DNA from: an uncultured Lachnospiraceae bacterium
GTDB lineage: Bacteria; Bacillota; Clostridia; Lachnospirales; Lachnospiraceae
Length of the DNA: 64,000 nt
Assembly: GCA_905209075.1 (NCBI GenBank)
Contig: CAJLRL010000007.1
Coordinates: 1-64,000 of the forward strand
Direction: 5' to 3'
How positions within the stretch are numbered: the first letter of the stretch is position 1; each line of letters starts with the position of its first letter. This document shows, one piece after another, positions 33,121 to 41,621 of this stretch. Both the position numbers and the translations under genes were made by a program. Below the pieces are notes generated by a model. The model saw nothing but the letters and a program-made list of their open reading frames with translations, was not told the origin of the DNA and did no database searches.

Positions 33121-34233
33121 ATGGCAAGTTTATCATTAAAGAATATTTGCAAAGTATATTCAAACGGATTTGAAGCAGTTAAAGATTTCAACCTTGAGGT
33201 TGAAGATAAGGAGTTCATCATCTTCGTAGGACCATCTGGATGTGGTAAATCTACAACACTCCGTATGATCGCTGGTCTTGAGGAGATTTCTTCAGGAGAA
33301 CTCATCATCGATGGAAAACTTATGAATGATGTAGAGCCAAAGGATCGTGATATCGCAATGGTATTCCAGAACTATGCTCTTTACCCACATATGACAGTAT
33401 TTGATAACATGGCATTCGGACTTAAGCTTAGAAAAGTTCCAAAGGATGAGATCAAAGCTAAAGTTGAGGAAGCAGCAAGAATCCTTGACCTTGAGAAATT
33501 ATTAGACCGTAAACCAAAAGCTTTATCAGGTGGACAGAGACAGCGTGTTGCCATGGGTCGTGCGATCGTTCGTAATCCTAAGGTATTCCTTATGGATGAG
33601 CCTTTATCAAACCTTGATGCAAAACTTCGTGTACAGATGAGATCTGAGATTTCTTCATTACATAACAGATTAGGTGCTACGATCATCTACGTTACACATG
33701 ATCAGACAGAGGCTATGACACTTGGAACAAGAATCGTTGTTCTTAAAGATGGTGTTATCATGCAGGTAGACAGCCCACAGAAGCTTTACAATCAGCCAAA
33801 CAACCTGTTCGTTGCAGGATTCATCGGATCACCACAGATGAACTTTGTAGATGCTCAGTGTGTTGTTGAGGGTGCTAAGGCTTCTCTTAAATTCGATAAA
33901 TATCAGGTTGAGCTTCCAGCAGAGAAAGCTAAGAAATTGATTGATGGCGGATATGCAGGAAAGACAGTTGTATTCGGTATCAGACCAGAGGATATCTATG
34001 ATTCAGATGAGCATCTTGAGAAATTTGCTGCATCTACAATCGAGGCAGATATTACAGGATACGAGTTACTTGGTGCAGAAGTATTATTATACTACTCACT
34101 TGCAGGAGCAAATATGACAGCAAGAGTAGATTCTGATACAGAAGCACGTTTCGGAGATCACATTAAACTTGCATTAGATCCAAGCAAGATTCATGTATTC
34201 GACAAAGAAACAGAATTGACAATTACAAACTAG
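33121..34233 (+). CDS. ugpC: Sugar ABC transporter ATP-binding protein (UgpC/MsmX type)
   Basis: This 370-residue ATPase of the MalK/UgpC/MsmX group has Walker A GPSGCGKST (about 38-46), the signature LSGGQRQRV, Walker B VFLMDEPLSNLD, the switch His in YVTHDQ and a C-terminal TOBE region. No permease or binding-protein genes adjoin it, so it is likely the shared ATPase that energises several carbohydrate importers, as MsmX does in Bacillus. It is framed by its own leader with a TGTGA-N6-TCACA operator and a terminator. Codon choice is that of highly expressed genes, unlike its neighbours. Confidence 0.93.
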   Translation: MASLSLKNICKVYSNGFEAVKDFNLEVEDKEFIIFVGPSGCGKSTTLRMIAGLEEISSGELIIDGKLMNDVEPKDRDIAMVFQNYALYPHMTVFDNMAFGLKLRKVPKDEIKAKVEEAARILDLEKLLDRKPKALSGGQRQRVAMGRAIVRNPKVFLMDEPLSNLDAKLRVQMRSEISSLHNRLGATIIYVTHDQTEAMTLGTRIVVLKDGVIMQVDSPQKLYNQPNNLFVAGFIGSPQMNFVDAQCVVEGAKASLKFDKYQVELPAEKAKKLIDGGYAGKTVVFGIRPEDIYDSDEHLEKFAASTIEADITGYELLGAEVLLYYSLAGANMTARVDSDTEARFGDHIKLALDPSKIHVFDKETELTITN

Positions 34234-34266
34234 TCATATAAAATTAAATAGTTGTAAATTAACTAG

Positions 34267-34293
34267 CCGGGTGTAGTTTTTACACCCGGTTTT
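34267..34293 (+). terminator. Intrinsic terminator after ugpC
   Basis: CCGGGTGTA (34267-34275) pairs perfectly with 34281-34289, followed by TTTT. Confidence 0.9.
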
Positions 34294-34358
34294 AAATTTG
34301 AAAGTAACTATCCGGTTACAGTCAAATGCAGATTCACGGATATATATAGGGTGGATAT

Positions 34359-35441
34359 ATGGTTACAAATCAGAAAATTAAGAAAACATTGGATGAAATA
34401 AAGCAGATCACACAAAAAGAAGTATTACTTTATTCATCAAAAGCAAAATATGTAAGTGGGACAGATGAGGCAAAAGAAGATTATTCTATACTGGCAGAGA
34501 GGCTTATAGTCTCTGAAGAAGAATACATAATAGAAGAAAGCTGTGCAGCATTTGCAGTAGAAATAGATGGGGAACTTGAATACGTCATCATTATGCCAGA
34601 TATACGGGATACTGTTGTTGGAAAGCTGGCAGCGTGTCAGATAAAAAATCTTGTCTTGGCAGAATCTGATCGATATGACAGAAATAATTTTATGCAGAAT
34701 ATAATTCTTGGCAATATGCTTAATGTCGATATCATTAATCGTGCCAAGAAATTACACATAGATAACAGACCAAGAGCAGTATATGTAATAGATACAGGAA
34801 AAAATAGCAATGAAATAGTACTTGAACTTGTCAAAAATCTCTCTAATTTAAAAGGGGGAGATTTTGTTGTGTCAGTTGATGAACATAGTGTTGTACTTGT
34901 AAAAGACGTAGGTGAGACTGACAGGCTTAAACTTGAAAGCAGGCTAAGAGAGACGGCTGACAGTCTGGTCGATAATATCCTTACAGAGGCAATGATAAAG
35001 GTCAGAGTCGGATACAGTAACTTAAATGATGCTCTTATAAAAATTGCAGATTCGTTCCAGGAAGCAAAACTTGCCCTTGAAGTAGGCAGGGTATTTTATG
35101 CGGAAAAGGAAGTTATATCATACGAGAAGCTCGGAATTGGAAGACTTATATATCAGCTGCCGATGAGCCTTTGTGAAATGTTTATCAGGGAAGTTTTCGG
35201 GGAAAATGTACCAGAGATCCTTGATGATGAGGAGGCTATGTCTACAATAGCAAAATTCTTTGAAAATAATCTTAATATTTCAGAGACGGCAAGGCAGCTT
35301 TATGTGCACAGAAATACATTGGTATATAGACTTGAGCGTATTGAAAAGGCGATAGGACTTGACATACGGACATTTGACGATGCAATGACGTTTAAGATCG
35401 CAACAATGGTACTTGCACATATTCGTGACAATAGAAGATAG
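34359..35441 (+). CDS. CdaR/PucR-type helix-turn-helix regulator
   Basis: This 360-residue soluble protein ends with the PucR-type HTH (about 300-355: NISETARQLYVHRNTLVYRL, then GLDIRTFDDAMTFKIA), preceded by a GGDEF-like or CdaR middle domain and an N-terminal region of unknown ligand. Such proteins control use of sugar diacids, purines or amino acids; a role in sugar transport is suggested by the upstream ugpC, from which it is separated by a terminator. It ends 14 bases before the topoisomerase gene and may be in its transcript. Confidence 0.82.
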   Translation: MVTNQKIKKTLDEIKQITQKEVLLYSSKAKYVSGTDEAKEDYSILAERLIVSEEEYIIEESCAAFAVEIDGELEYVIIMPDIRDTVVGKLAACQIKNLVLAESDRYDRNNFMQNIILGNMLNVDIINRAKKLHIDNRPRAVYVIDTGKNSNEIVLELVKNLSNLKGGDFVVSVDEHSVVLVKDVGETDRLKLESRLRETADSLVDNILTEAMIKVRVGYSNLNDALIKIADSFQEAKLALEVGRVFYAEKEVISYEKLGIGRLIYQLPMSLCEMFIREVFGENVPEILDDEEAMSTIAKFFENNLNISETARQLYVHRNTLVYRLERIEKAIGLDIRTFDDAMTFKIATMVLAHIRDNRR

Positions 35442-35455
35442 AAGAGGAGACAGGT

Positions 35456-37381
35456 ATGGCAGATAAACAAACATACGACGAGAGCAGTATAGCAATCCTT
35501 GAGGGACTCGAAGCGGTAAGAAAAAGACCCGGAATGTATATCGGAAGCGTTACAACAAAAGGTCTTAATCACCTTATATATGAAATAGTAGACAACTCTG
35601 TGGACGAACATCTTGCAGGAGCATGTGATACGATATGGGTTACACTTGAAAAAGATGGATCATGTACAGTTGAAGATAACGGACGTGGAATTCCGGTGGG
35701 GATGCATGCAAAAGGTGTATCGGCTGCACGAGTAGTATTTTCAACACTCCATGCAGGAGGAAAATTTGATAATTCTGTATACAAGACAAGCGGTGGACTT
35801 CATGGGGTTGGTTCTTCGGTAGTAAATGCACTATCAACATATATGGATGTCCAGATAAGCAGAGATGGTTATATACATCACGACCGCTATGAAAAAGGAG
35901 TTCCGACTGTAGAGCTTGAAAACGGACTTCTTCCTACTATAGGAAAGACAAAAAAGACAGGAACAAAAATTAATTTCCTGCCGGATCCGGAAATTTTTGA
36001 AAAGACGAGATTTAAGGAGGAGGACGTAAAAAACCGTCTGAAGGAAACAGCATACTTAAATCCAAATCTTACTATCATTTTCGAGGATAAAAGAGCTGCA
36101 GAAACAGAACACATAGAATATCATGAGCCGGAAGGGATAATAGGATTTGTAAAGGATCTGAATAAAAATATAGAAAAACTCCATGATGTAATATATTTCA
36201 GCGGCGAGAGCGAAGGGATAAAGGTTGAGGCTGCTTTTCAGTATACGAGTGAATTCCATGAAAATATTTTAGGATTCTGCAATAATATATACAATTCTGA
36301 GGGTGGAGCACATATTACTGGATTTAAGACAGCATTTACAGGAATAATCAATTCTTATGCCAGGGAGCTTGGAATATTAAAGGAAAAGGATGCTAATTTT
36401 AATGGAGCAGATGTGCGAAACGGAATGACGGCCGTTATATCGGTAAAACATCCCGATCCACGATTTGAGGGGCAGACAAAGACTAAGCTTGACAATCAGG
36501 ATGCAAACCGTGCCACTGCAAAGGTCACAAATGACGAGGTACCTTTGTTTTTTGATAAAAATCTGGAAATATTAAAAACGGTTATAAGCTGTGCAGAAAA
36601 AGCAGCAAAAATCAGAAAAGCGGAGGAAAAAGCAAAAACAAATCTGCTTACAAAACAAAAGTTTTCATTTGATTCAAATGGAAAACTTGCAAACTGTGAG
36701 AGCCGTGATGCATCTAAATGCGAAATATTTATCGTTGAGGGAGATTCTGCCGGAGGCTCAGCCAAAATGGCAAGAAACCGTATGTATCAGGCTATAATGC
36801 CTATAAGAGGAAAAATCTTAAATGTTGAAAAGGCAAGTATAGACAAAGTGCTTGCAAATGCAGAGATAAAAACAATGATAAATGCGTTCGGCTGCGGTTT
36901 TTCGGAAGGATACGGCAATGACTTCGATATAGAAAAACTTCGTTATGATAAGATAATAATCATGGCCGATGCCGATGTTGATGGAGCACATATTTCAACA
37001 CTTCTTCTTACGCTCTTCTTCAGATTTATGCCGCAGCTTATTTTGGAGGGACATGTGTATGTTGCAATGCCTCCTCTTTATAAGGTGATTCCGCAGAGAG
37101 GAGCGGAAGAATATCTTTATGATGATACAGCACTCGAAAAATACAGAAAAACACATAGCGGAGGCAGATTCACACTCCAAAGATATAAAGGTCTTGGAGA
37201 GATGGATGCTGAACAGCTTTGGGAAACAACACTAAATCCCGAGACAAGAATGTTAAAGAGGGTTGAGATAGAAGATGGCCGAGCTGCCAATGATGTGACA
37301 TCACTCCTTATGGGAAGCGATGTTCCACCGAGAAAGGAATTTATATACACACATGCCAATGATGCGCAGCTTGATGTTTAG
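35456..37381 (+). CDS. parE: Type II topoisomerase subunit B (ParE/GyrB type)
   Basis: This 641-residue ATPase subunit has the GHKL ATP-binding motifs (Glu-Ile-Val-Asp-Asn-Ser-Val-Asp-Glu, Asp-Asn-Gly-Arg-Gly-Ile-Pro, Gly-Gly-Leu-His-Gly-Val-Gly), a transducer domain and a TOPRIM domain with Glu-Gly-Asp-Ser-Ala-Gly-Gly-Ser and Asp-Ala-Asp-Val-Asp-Gly. Length does not separate GyrB from ParE. I favour ParE because the partner downstream lacks a GyrA box and the genes are not beside dnaA/recF. Together with that partner it relaxes or decatenates DNA. Its TAG stop codon (37379-37381) is the first triplet of the 164-bp palindromic element. Confidence 0.9.
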   Translation: MADKQTYDESSIAILEGLEAVRKRPGMYIGSVTTKGLNHLIYEIVDNSVDEHLAGACDTIWVTLEKDGSCTVEDNGRGIPVGMHAKGVSAARVVFSTLHAGGKFDNSVYKTSGGLHGVGSSVVNALSTYMDVQISRDGYIHHDRYEKGVPTVELENGLLPTIGKTKKTGTKINFLPDPEIFEKTRFKEEDVKNRLKETAYLNPNLTIIFEDKRAAETEHIEYHEPEGIIGFVKDLNKNIEKLHDVIYFSGESEGIKVEAAFQYTSEFHENILGFCNNIYNSEGGAHITGFKTAFTGIINSYARELGILKEKDANFNGADVRNGMTAVISVKHPDPRFEGQTKTKLDNQDANRATAKVTNDEVPLFFDKNLEILKTVISCAEKAAKIRKAEEKAKTNLLTKQKFSFDSNGKLANCESRDASKCEIFIVEGDSAGGSAKMARNRMYQAIMPIRGKILNVEKASIDKVLANAEIKTMINAFGCGFSEGYGNDFDIEKLRYDKIIIMADADVDGAHISTLLLTLFFRFMPQLILEGHVYVAMPPLYKVIPQRGAEEYLYDDTALEKYRKTHSGGRFTLQRYKGLGEMDAEQLWETTLNPETRMLKRVEIEDGRAANDVTSLLMGSDVPPRKEFIYTHANDAQLDV

Positions 37382-37542
37382 TATAGCGTTTTTAAATTAA
37401 CTAAACCATATTACTTGCCTATTTTCCCGATAGCACATGCCAAAAATCCTCAGCGTAGCCCGCTACGCCTACGTTTTTTGACATGCACTTTCTGAAAAAT
37501 ATTCTGCGTAAATGGTTCAGTTATTTAGAAAACGCTATACTA
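37379..37542. mobile_element. 164-bp near-complete palindrome (MITE-like hairpin element)
   Basis: Almost the whole parE-parC gap is one imperfect inverted repeat. The ends are TAGTATAGCGTTTT (37379-37392) and its exact complement (37529-37542), extended with one shift and one mismatch to arms of about 31 bases that reach AACCAT/ATGGTT. The interior also pairs: the segment from 37435 (CATGCCAAAAATCC...) folds on the later segment ending TTTTTTGACATGCA, around a GCGTAG-CCCG-CTACGC apex. The element is bounded by TA on both sides, as expected for a Tc1/IS630-type target duplication, and has no open frame. It looks like a non-autonomous miniature transposable element, or a large RNA hairpin that could modulate parC. 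No second copy was noticed in the window. Confidence 0.6.
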
Positions 37543-37568
37543 GTATAGTTATATAATGGAGAAAAATA

Positions 37569-39800
37569 ATGGATAATAATATAATTCAGACTGAATATTC
37601 AGATTTGATGAAAAAATCATATATTGATTATGCTATGAGTGTTATAATCGCACGTGCGCTTCCGGATGTAAGAGACGGATTAAAGCCGGTTCAAAGAAGA
37701 ACACTCTATGATATGCATGAGCTGGGAATAAAATACGATAAGCCATATAGAAAGAGTGCACGTATCGTCGGAGATACGATGGGTAAATATCATCCGCACG
37801 GTGATTCATCGATCTATGATGCCATGGTAGTGATGGCACAGGAATTTAAAAAAGGGCTTCCACTTGTAGACGGACACGGAAATTTCGGTTCTATTGAAGG
37901 TGATGGTGCGGCTGCGATGCGTTACACGGAGGCACGCCTTGCGAAGGTCACACAGGAGGCATACCTTTCAGATCTCGATAAGAATGTGGTTGATTTTATA
38001 CCTAATTATGATGAAACTGAAAAAGAACCTGAGGTTTTGCCGGTAAAGGTGCCTAATCTGCTCATAAACGGAGCGGAGGGTATTGCTGTAGGAATGGCGA
38101 CAAGCATACCACCACATAACCTTGGTGAAGTTTTGGATGGTGTCATAGCATATATGAAAAATCCTGATATAACTACAGGTGAGATGATGCAGTATATACC
38201 TGGACCGGATTTCCCGACAGGAGGTATAGTTGCAAATAAAGATGACCTTCCTGCGATATATGAAAGCGGTCAGGGAAAAATTAAAATCCGTGGAAAAGTT
38301 GAGGTCGAAAAAGGAAAAGGTGGAAAAGACCGCCTTGTCATAACAGAGATACCATACACTATGATCGGTGCAAATATCGGAAAATTTTTGAATGATGTGT
38401 ATGGACTTGTAGAGTCGAAGACAACAAACGATATAGTAGATATAACTAACCAGTCTTCAAAAGAGGGAATAAGGATCGTACTTGAATTAAAAAAAGGTGC
38501 AGATGTTGAGGCGCTTAAAAATCTTTTATATAAAAAGACGAAGCTTGAAGATACATTCGGTGTAAATATGCTTGCGGTAGCAGACGGAAGACCGGAGACA
38601 ATGGGGATTATCCCCATAATAAAGCATCATGTAAATTTCCAGTATGAGATCACAAGGAGAAAGTATGAAACACTTCTTGCAAAGGAAAAGGAAAAAGAAG
38701 AGGTGCAGGAAGGTCTTATAAAGGCATGCAATGTCATAGACCTTATTATAGAAATCTTAAGAGGAAGCCATGATCTTAAGATGGCGAAGGCATGTCTTAT
38801 TAACGGAGAGACAGAAGGAATCAGATTTAAGTCAAAAGCATCAGAGGGAATGGCTAAGCAGCTGTGTTTTACAGAGCGTCAGGCATCTGCAATACTTGAG
38901 ATGAGACTGTACAAGCTTATAGGACTTGAGATCGAGGCTCTCATAAAAGAACATGAGGAGACTATTGCAAGGATAGCGGAATATACAGATATTCTTGCAA
39001 ACAGGTCATCAATGGCAAAAGTTATAATAAAACAGATAAAGTCTTTCAGAAAGGAATATTCGCATGAAAGAAGAACTGTCATAGATAACTTAAAAGAAGC
39101 AGTCATTGTAAAAAAAGCAATAGAAGAAACAGACGTTGTATTTCTTATGGATAGATTCGGATACGCCAAAACTGTTGATAAATCTGTATATGAGAGGAAT
39201 AAGGAGACAGCTGATTCGGAAAATAAATATATTTTCAAAGTAAAAAACACAGGTAAAATCTGTATTTTTACAAGCACAGGGGATCTGCATATCATAAAAG
39301 TACTTGATCTTCCATACGGAAAATTCAGGGACAAGGGAACTCCTATAGATAATGTAAGCAATTATGACAGCAGCAAGGAAAACTTTGTCTGCATATGTCC
39401 GCTTGAGGCTATCATGGATAAGAAAGTGCTCTTTGCAACAAAGACAGCTATGATAAAGCTTGTTTCAGGAAGTGAATTTGATGTGAGCAGGAAAACATCG
39501 CTTGCAACAAAATTGTCTGATGATGATGAAATAGTTTATATAGGTGTTGTGGATGAAACACAGACAATGGTAATGCGCACTGTAAAAGAAGTATTTCTTA
39601 GAATATCATGTGACACAATTCCTGAAAAGAAAAAGGCTGCTGTGGGAGTAAGAGGCATGCGCCTTGAAAGAAATGATGAACTGAAAAATGTATATATTTT
39701 ATCAGACGATGACAGTGTTGAGGTTGAGGTTAAAGGAAAACAGATTGCATTAAACAGACTTCACATTGCAAATAGAGATACAAAAGGCGTAAAAAAATAG
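37569..39800 (+). CDS. parC: Type II topoisomerase subunit A (ParC/GyrA type)
   Basis: This 743-residue cleavage subunit has the active-site Tyr in AMRYTEARL, the quinolone region [13 protein letters not shown], and a C-terminal domain of about 250 residues. The GyrA box (Gln-Arg-Arg-Gly-Gly-Lys-Gly), needed for DNA wrapping by gyrase, is absent; the corresponding place reads [13 protein letters not shown]. The short length and missing box favour topoisomerase IV. It is separated from the subunit B gene by the 164-bp hairpin and followed by a terminator overlapping its own stop codon. Confidence 0.9.
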   Translation: MDNNIIQTEYSDLMKKSYIDYAMSVIIARALPDVRDGLKPVQRRTLYDMHELGIKYDKPYRKSARIVGDTMGKYHPHGDSSIYDAMVVMAQEFKKGLPLVDGHGNFGSIEGDGAAAMRYTEARLAKVTQEAYLSDLDKNVVDFIPNYDETEKEPEVLPVKVPNLLINGAEGIAVGMATSIPPHNLGEVLDGVIAYMKNPDITTGEMMQYIPGPDFPTGGIVANKDDLPAIYESGQGKIKIRGKVEVEKGKGGKDRLVITEIPYTMIGANIGKFLNDVYGLVESKTTNDIVDITNQSSKEGIRIVLELKKGADVEALKNLLYKKTKLEDTFGVNMLAVADGRPETMGIIPIIKHHVNFQYEITRRKYETLLAKEKEKEEVQEGLIKACNVIDLIIEILRGSHDLKMAKACLINGETEGIRFKSKASEGMAKQLCFTERQASAILEMRLYKLIGLEIEALIKEHEETIARIAEYTDILANRSSMAKVIIKQIKSFRKEYSHERRTVIDNLKEAVIVKKAIEETDVVFLMDRFGYAKTVDKSVYERNKETADSENKYIFKVKNTGKICIFTSTGDLHIIKVLDLPYGKFRDKGTPIDNVSNYDSSKENFVCICPLEAIMDKKVLFATKTAMIKLVSGSEFDVSRKTSLATKLSDDDEIVYIGVVDETQTMVMRTVKEVFLRISCDTIPEKKKAAVGVRGMRLERNDELKNVYILSDDDSVEVEVKGKQIALNRLHIANRDTKGVKK

Positions 39801-39825
39801 GTGTGGAAGTATCCACACCTATTTT
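39794..39825 (+). terminator. Intrinsic terminator overlapping the parC stop
   Basis: A perfect 13-bp stem (39794-39806 with 39813-39825) and a 6-base loop include the TAG stop at 39798-39800; the 3' arm ends in TTTT. Confidence 0.9.
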
Positions 39826-39863
39826 GAATATTCAAATTTATAAAAATGGATGAAAGGAAATAT

Positions 39864-40520
39864 ATGAAAGCAATTTTATTTGATCTTGATGGAACACTTA
39901 TTGATTCTTCGGAAGGGATTACAAAGTCAGCACAGTATGCTCTGGCGCATTTCGGTATAGATGAGCCGGATTTAACGAAAATATATTTTTTTATAGGACC
40001 ACCACTTATAGACACATTTATGAACCACTATGGATTTTCAAGGGAACAGGCTGTGGAGGCAGTGGCGGTATACAGGGAAAGATATCATAAAGTGGGAATA
40101 TTTGAGTGCTCACTTTACCCGGGCGTAAAAGAATGTATAGAAGAACTTAAAAGACAGGGATATATGATAGGGATGGCATCATCAAAGCCGGAAGAATCAT
40201 GCAGGCGTATACTTGAACATTTTGGCATACTCGGGCTATTTGATGATGTAGTTGGGGCAACTATGGATGGACGCATTGATACAAAAGAGGAAGTACTTAA
40301 TGAAGTAATGCGCAGATGGAGTGAAATCCCAAAAGAAGAAATGTGTCTGATCGGAGACACGATGTTTGATATAGATGGAGCTAATATGGTCGGAGTGCCA
40401 AGCATAGCGGTAAGCTTTGGTTTTGGAAATGTGGATGAGATGCTAAAAGCCGGTGCAAAGACGGTGATCGATGATCTTAGGGAGCTTCCGGCCAAAATAA
40501 AAGAAATTTTTCAGAGGTAA
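39864..40520 (+). CDS. HAD family hydrolase, phosphoglycolate phosphatase-like
   Basis: This 218-residue HAD subfamily IA enzyme has motif I FDLDGTLIDS (about 5-14), a helical cap, motif II Met-Ala-Ser-Ser-Lys-Pro, and motif IV Ile-Gly-Asp-Thr-Met-Phe-Asp. It resembles Gph and PpaX phosphatases, but the substrate cannot be read from sequence. The start at 39864 follows GAAAGGA; an ATG six codons earlier lacks a site. Confidence 0.9.
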   Translation: MKAILFDLDGTLIDSSEGITKSAQYALAHFGIDEPDLTKIYFFIGPPLIDTFMNHYGFSREQAVEAVAVYRERYHKVGIFECSLYPGVKECIEELKRQGYMIGMASSKPEESCRRILEHFGILGLFDDVVGATMDGRIDTKEEVLNEVMRRWSEIPKEEMCLIGDTMFDIDGANMVGVPSIAVSFGFGNVDEMLKAGAKTVIDDLRELPAKIKEIFQR

Positions 40521-40529
40521 AAGGATTTA

Positions 40530-41306
40530 ATGGAGAACAGATTAAGATTAAGAACGGTTATATGGGAGATAATTTTTCCATTGGTGCTTTATTATATAGC
40601 ATTTTTAAGCACTATGTATTTTATATTTGCATTCATAGGCAGGTCTTCTGCAACATATATGGTGGCACAGATAATCGCAGCTGCAGTTACAATTCCTCTT
40701 ATGTATTTTGCAAGTTATAAACCAACGCAGGAGGCATTTTCTGGAAAACCGCACATATCAAAAGAGCTTGGTATAAATATTATATATATCGTGGTTATAA
40801 CGCTTCTTATATCACTTGCGCTAAATAATATAATCTCAATGACACCTCTTGTTCGGATGTCGGGTGGATATGCGCAGGCAAATGAAAATTTTTATGGAAG
40901 TACGCTGATGCTTGAGCTTATAGGTTCGGCGATTCTTTCTCCGATAATGGAAGAACTGGTATTCAGAGGCATTGTGTTTGGAAATCTTAGGAAGATCACG
41001 AGTACAGGTACTGCGATTTTTTTATCGGCATTTTTGTTTGGAATTGTACATTTTAACATAGTACAGTTCATATATGCATTTCTGTTTGGGATAGTACTTG
41101 CACTATTCATGTATAAATCAGGTCATATGTATGCTGCGATGGTAGGTCATATCGCAGCAAATGCATTTGCAGTATTACGGACGGAATGTAATATTTTAAC
41201 TTGGACGATGGATGGCAGTGCAGTGGCATGGACATTATCGATCATATTGCTTGTAGTAGGAAGTATGATTCTAGGGTATTATGTAAAAAGAAAAATCACA
41301 GGATAA
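40530..41306 (+). CDS. CPBP family intramembrane metalloprotease
   Basis: This 258-residue membrane protein has the three CAAX-protease/bacteriocin-processing motifs in order: Glu-Glu-x3-Arg as EELVFR (about 142-147), Phe-x3-His as FGIVH, and a late His-x3-Asn in Val-Gly-His-Ile-Ala-Ala-Asn. The family includes prenyl proteases and bacteriocin-immunity proteins. It lies 9 bases after the HAD gene, with no obvious peptide substrate nearby. Confidence 0.88.
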   Translation: MENRLRLRTVIWEIIFPLVLYYIAFLSTMYFIFAFIGRSSATYMVAQIIAAAVTIPLMYFASYKPTQEAFSGKPHISKELGINIIYIVVITLLISLALNNIISMTPLVRMSGGYAQANENFYGSTLMLELIGSAILSPIMEELVFRGIVFGNLRKITSTGTAIFLSAFLFGIVHFNIVQFIYAFLFGIVLALFMYKSGHMYAAMVGHIAANAFAVLRTECNILTWTMDGSAVAWTLSIILLVVGSMILGYYVKRKITG

Positions 41307-41621
41307 AAGCACACACAATTTAGACACAATTTAAAAATAACTGTTTATAGAACACTTCTAAATGAAAAAAGTTTAGGAACACACTCCGCTATAATTGTGC
41401 TAAAACATACTATTTATGCAGAAAAAATAAACAATTGTCAGAAAATAGACTTTATAAAATTAAGTTGTCAAATAATCAGACAATAGCCAAAAAATTCCTA
41501 TTTACTTTAGTGTGACATAGTTGTAAAATCATAATCAAGAAATGATTCACTTCTAAAAAGATATTCGTAAACTTAAAATGCTGTACAAAACAGCAGATTT
41601 ACACTAGGAAAGGATGAACCT
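41307..41621 (+). promoter_or_regulatory. gltBD leader with candidate CodY box and promoter
   Basis: This 315-base AT-rich gap has no gene. AATTGTCAGAAAATA (41433-41447) differs at two places from the 15-base CodY consensus AATTTTCWGAAAATT. TTGTC (41465-41469) and GACAA (41479-41483) form an inverted repeat just after it. A promoter TTTACT (41501-41506), 17 bases, TAAAAT (41524-41529) lies 93 bases before the gltB start. A short direct repeat ACACAATTTA stands at 41313 and 41324. No riboswitch was recognised. Confidence 0.5.

Noticed and set aside
35456..39800. Calling the pair gyrB/gyrA
   Set aside because: The A subunit lacks the GyrA box and has ParC length; gyrase is usually beside dnaA-recF. 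The call remains an inference.
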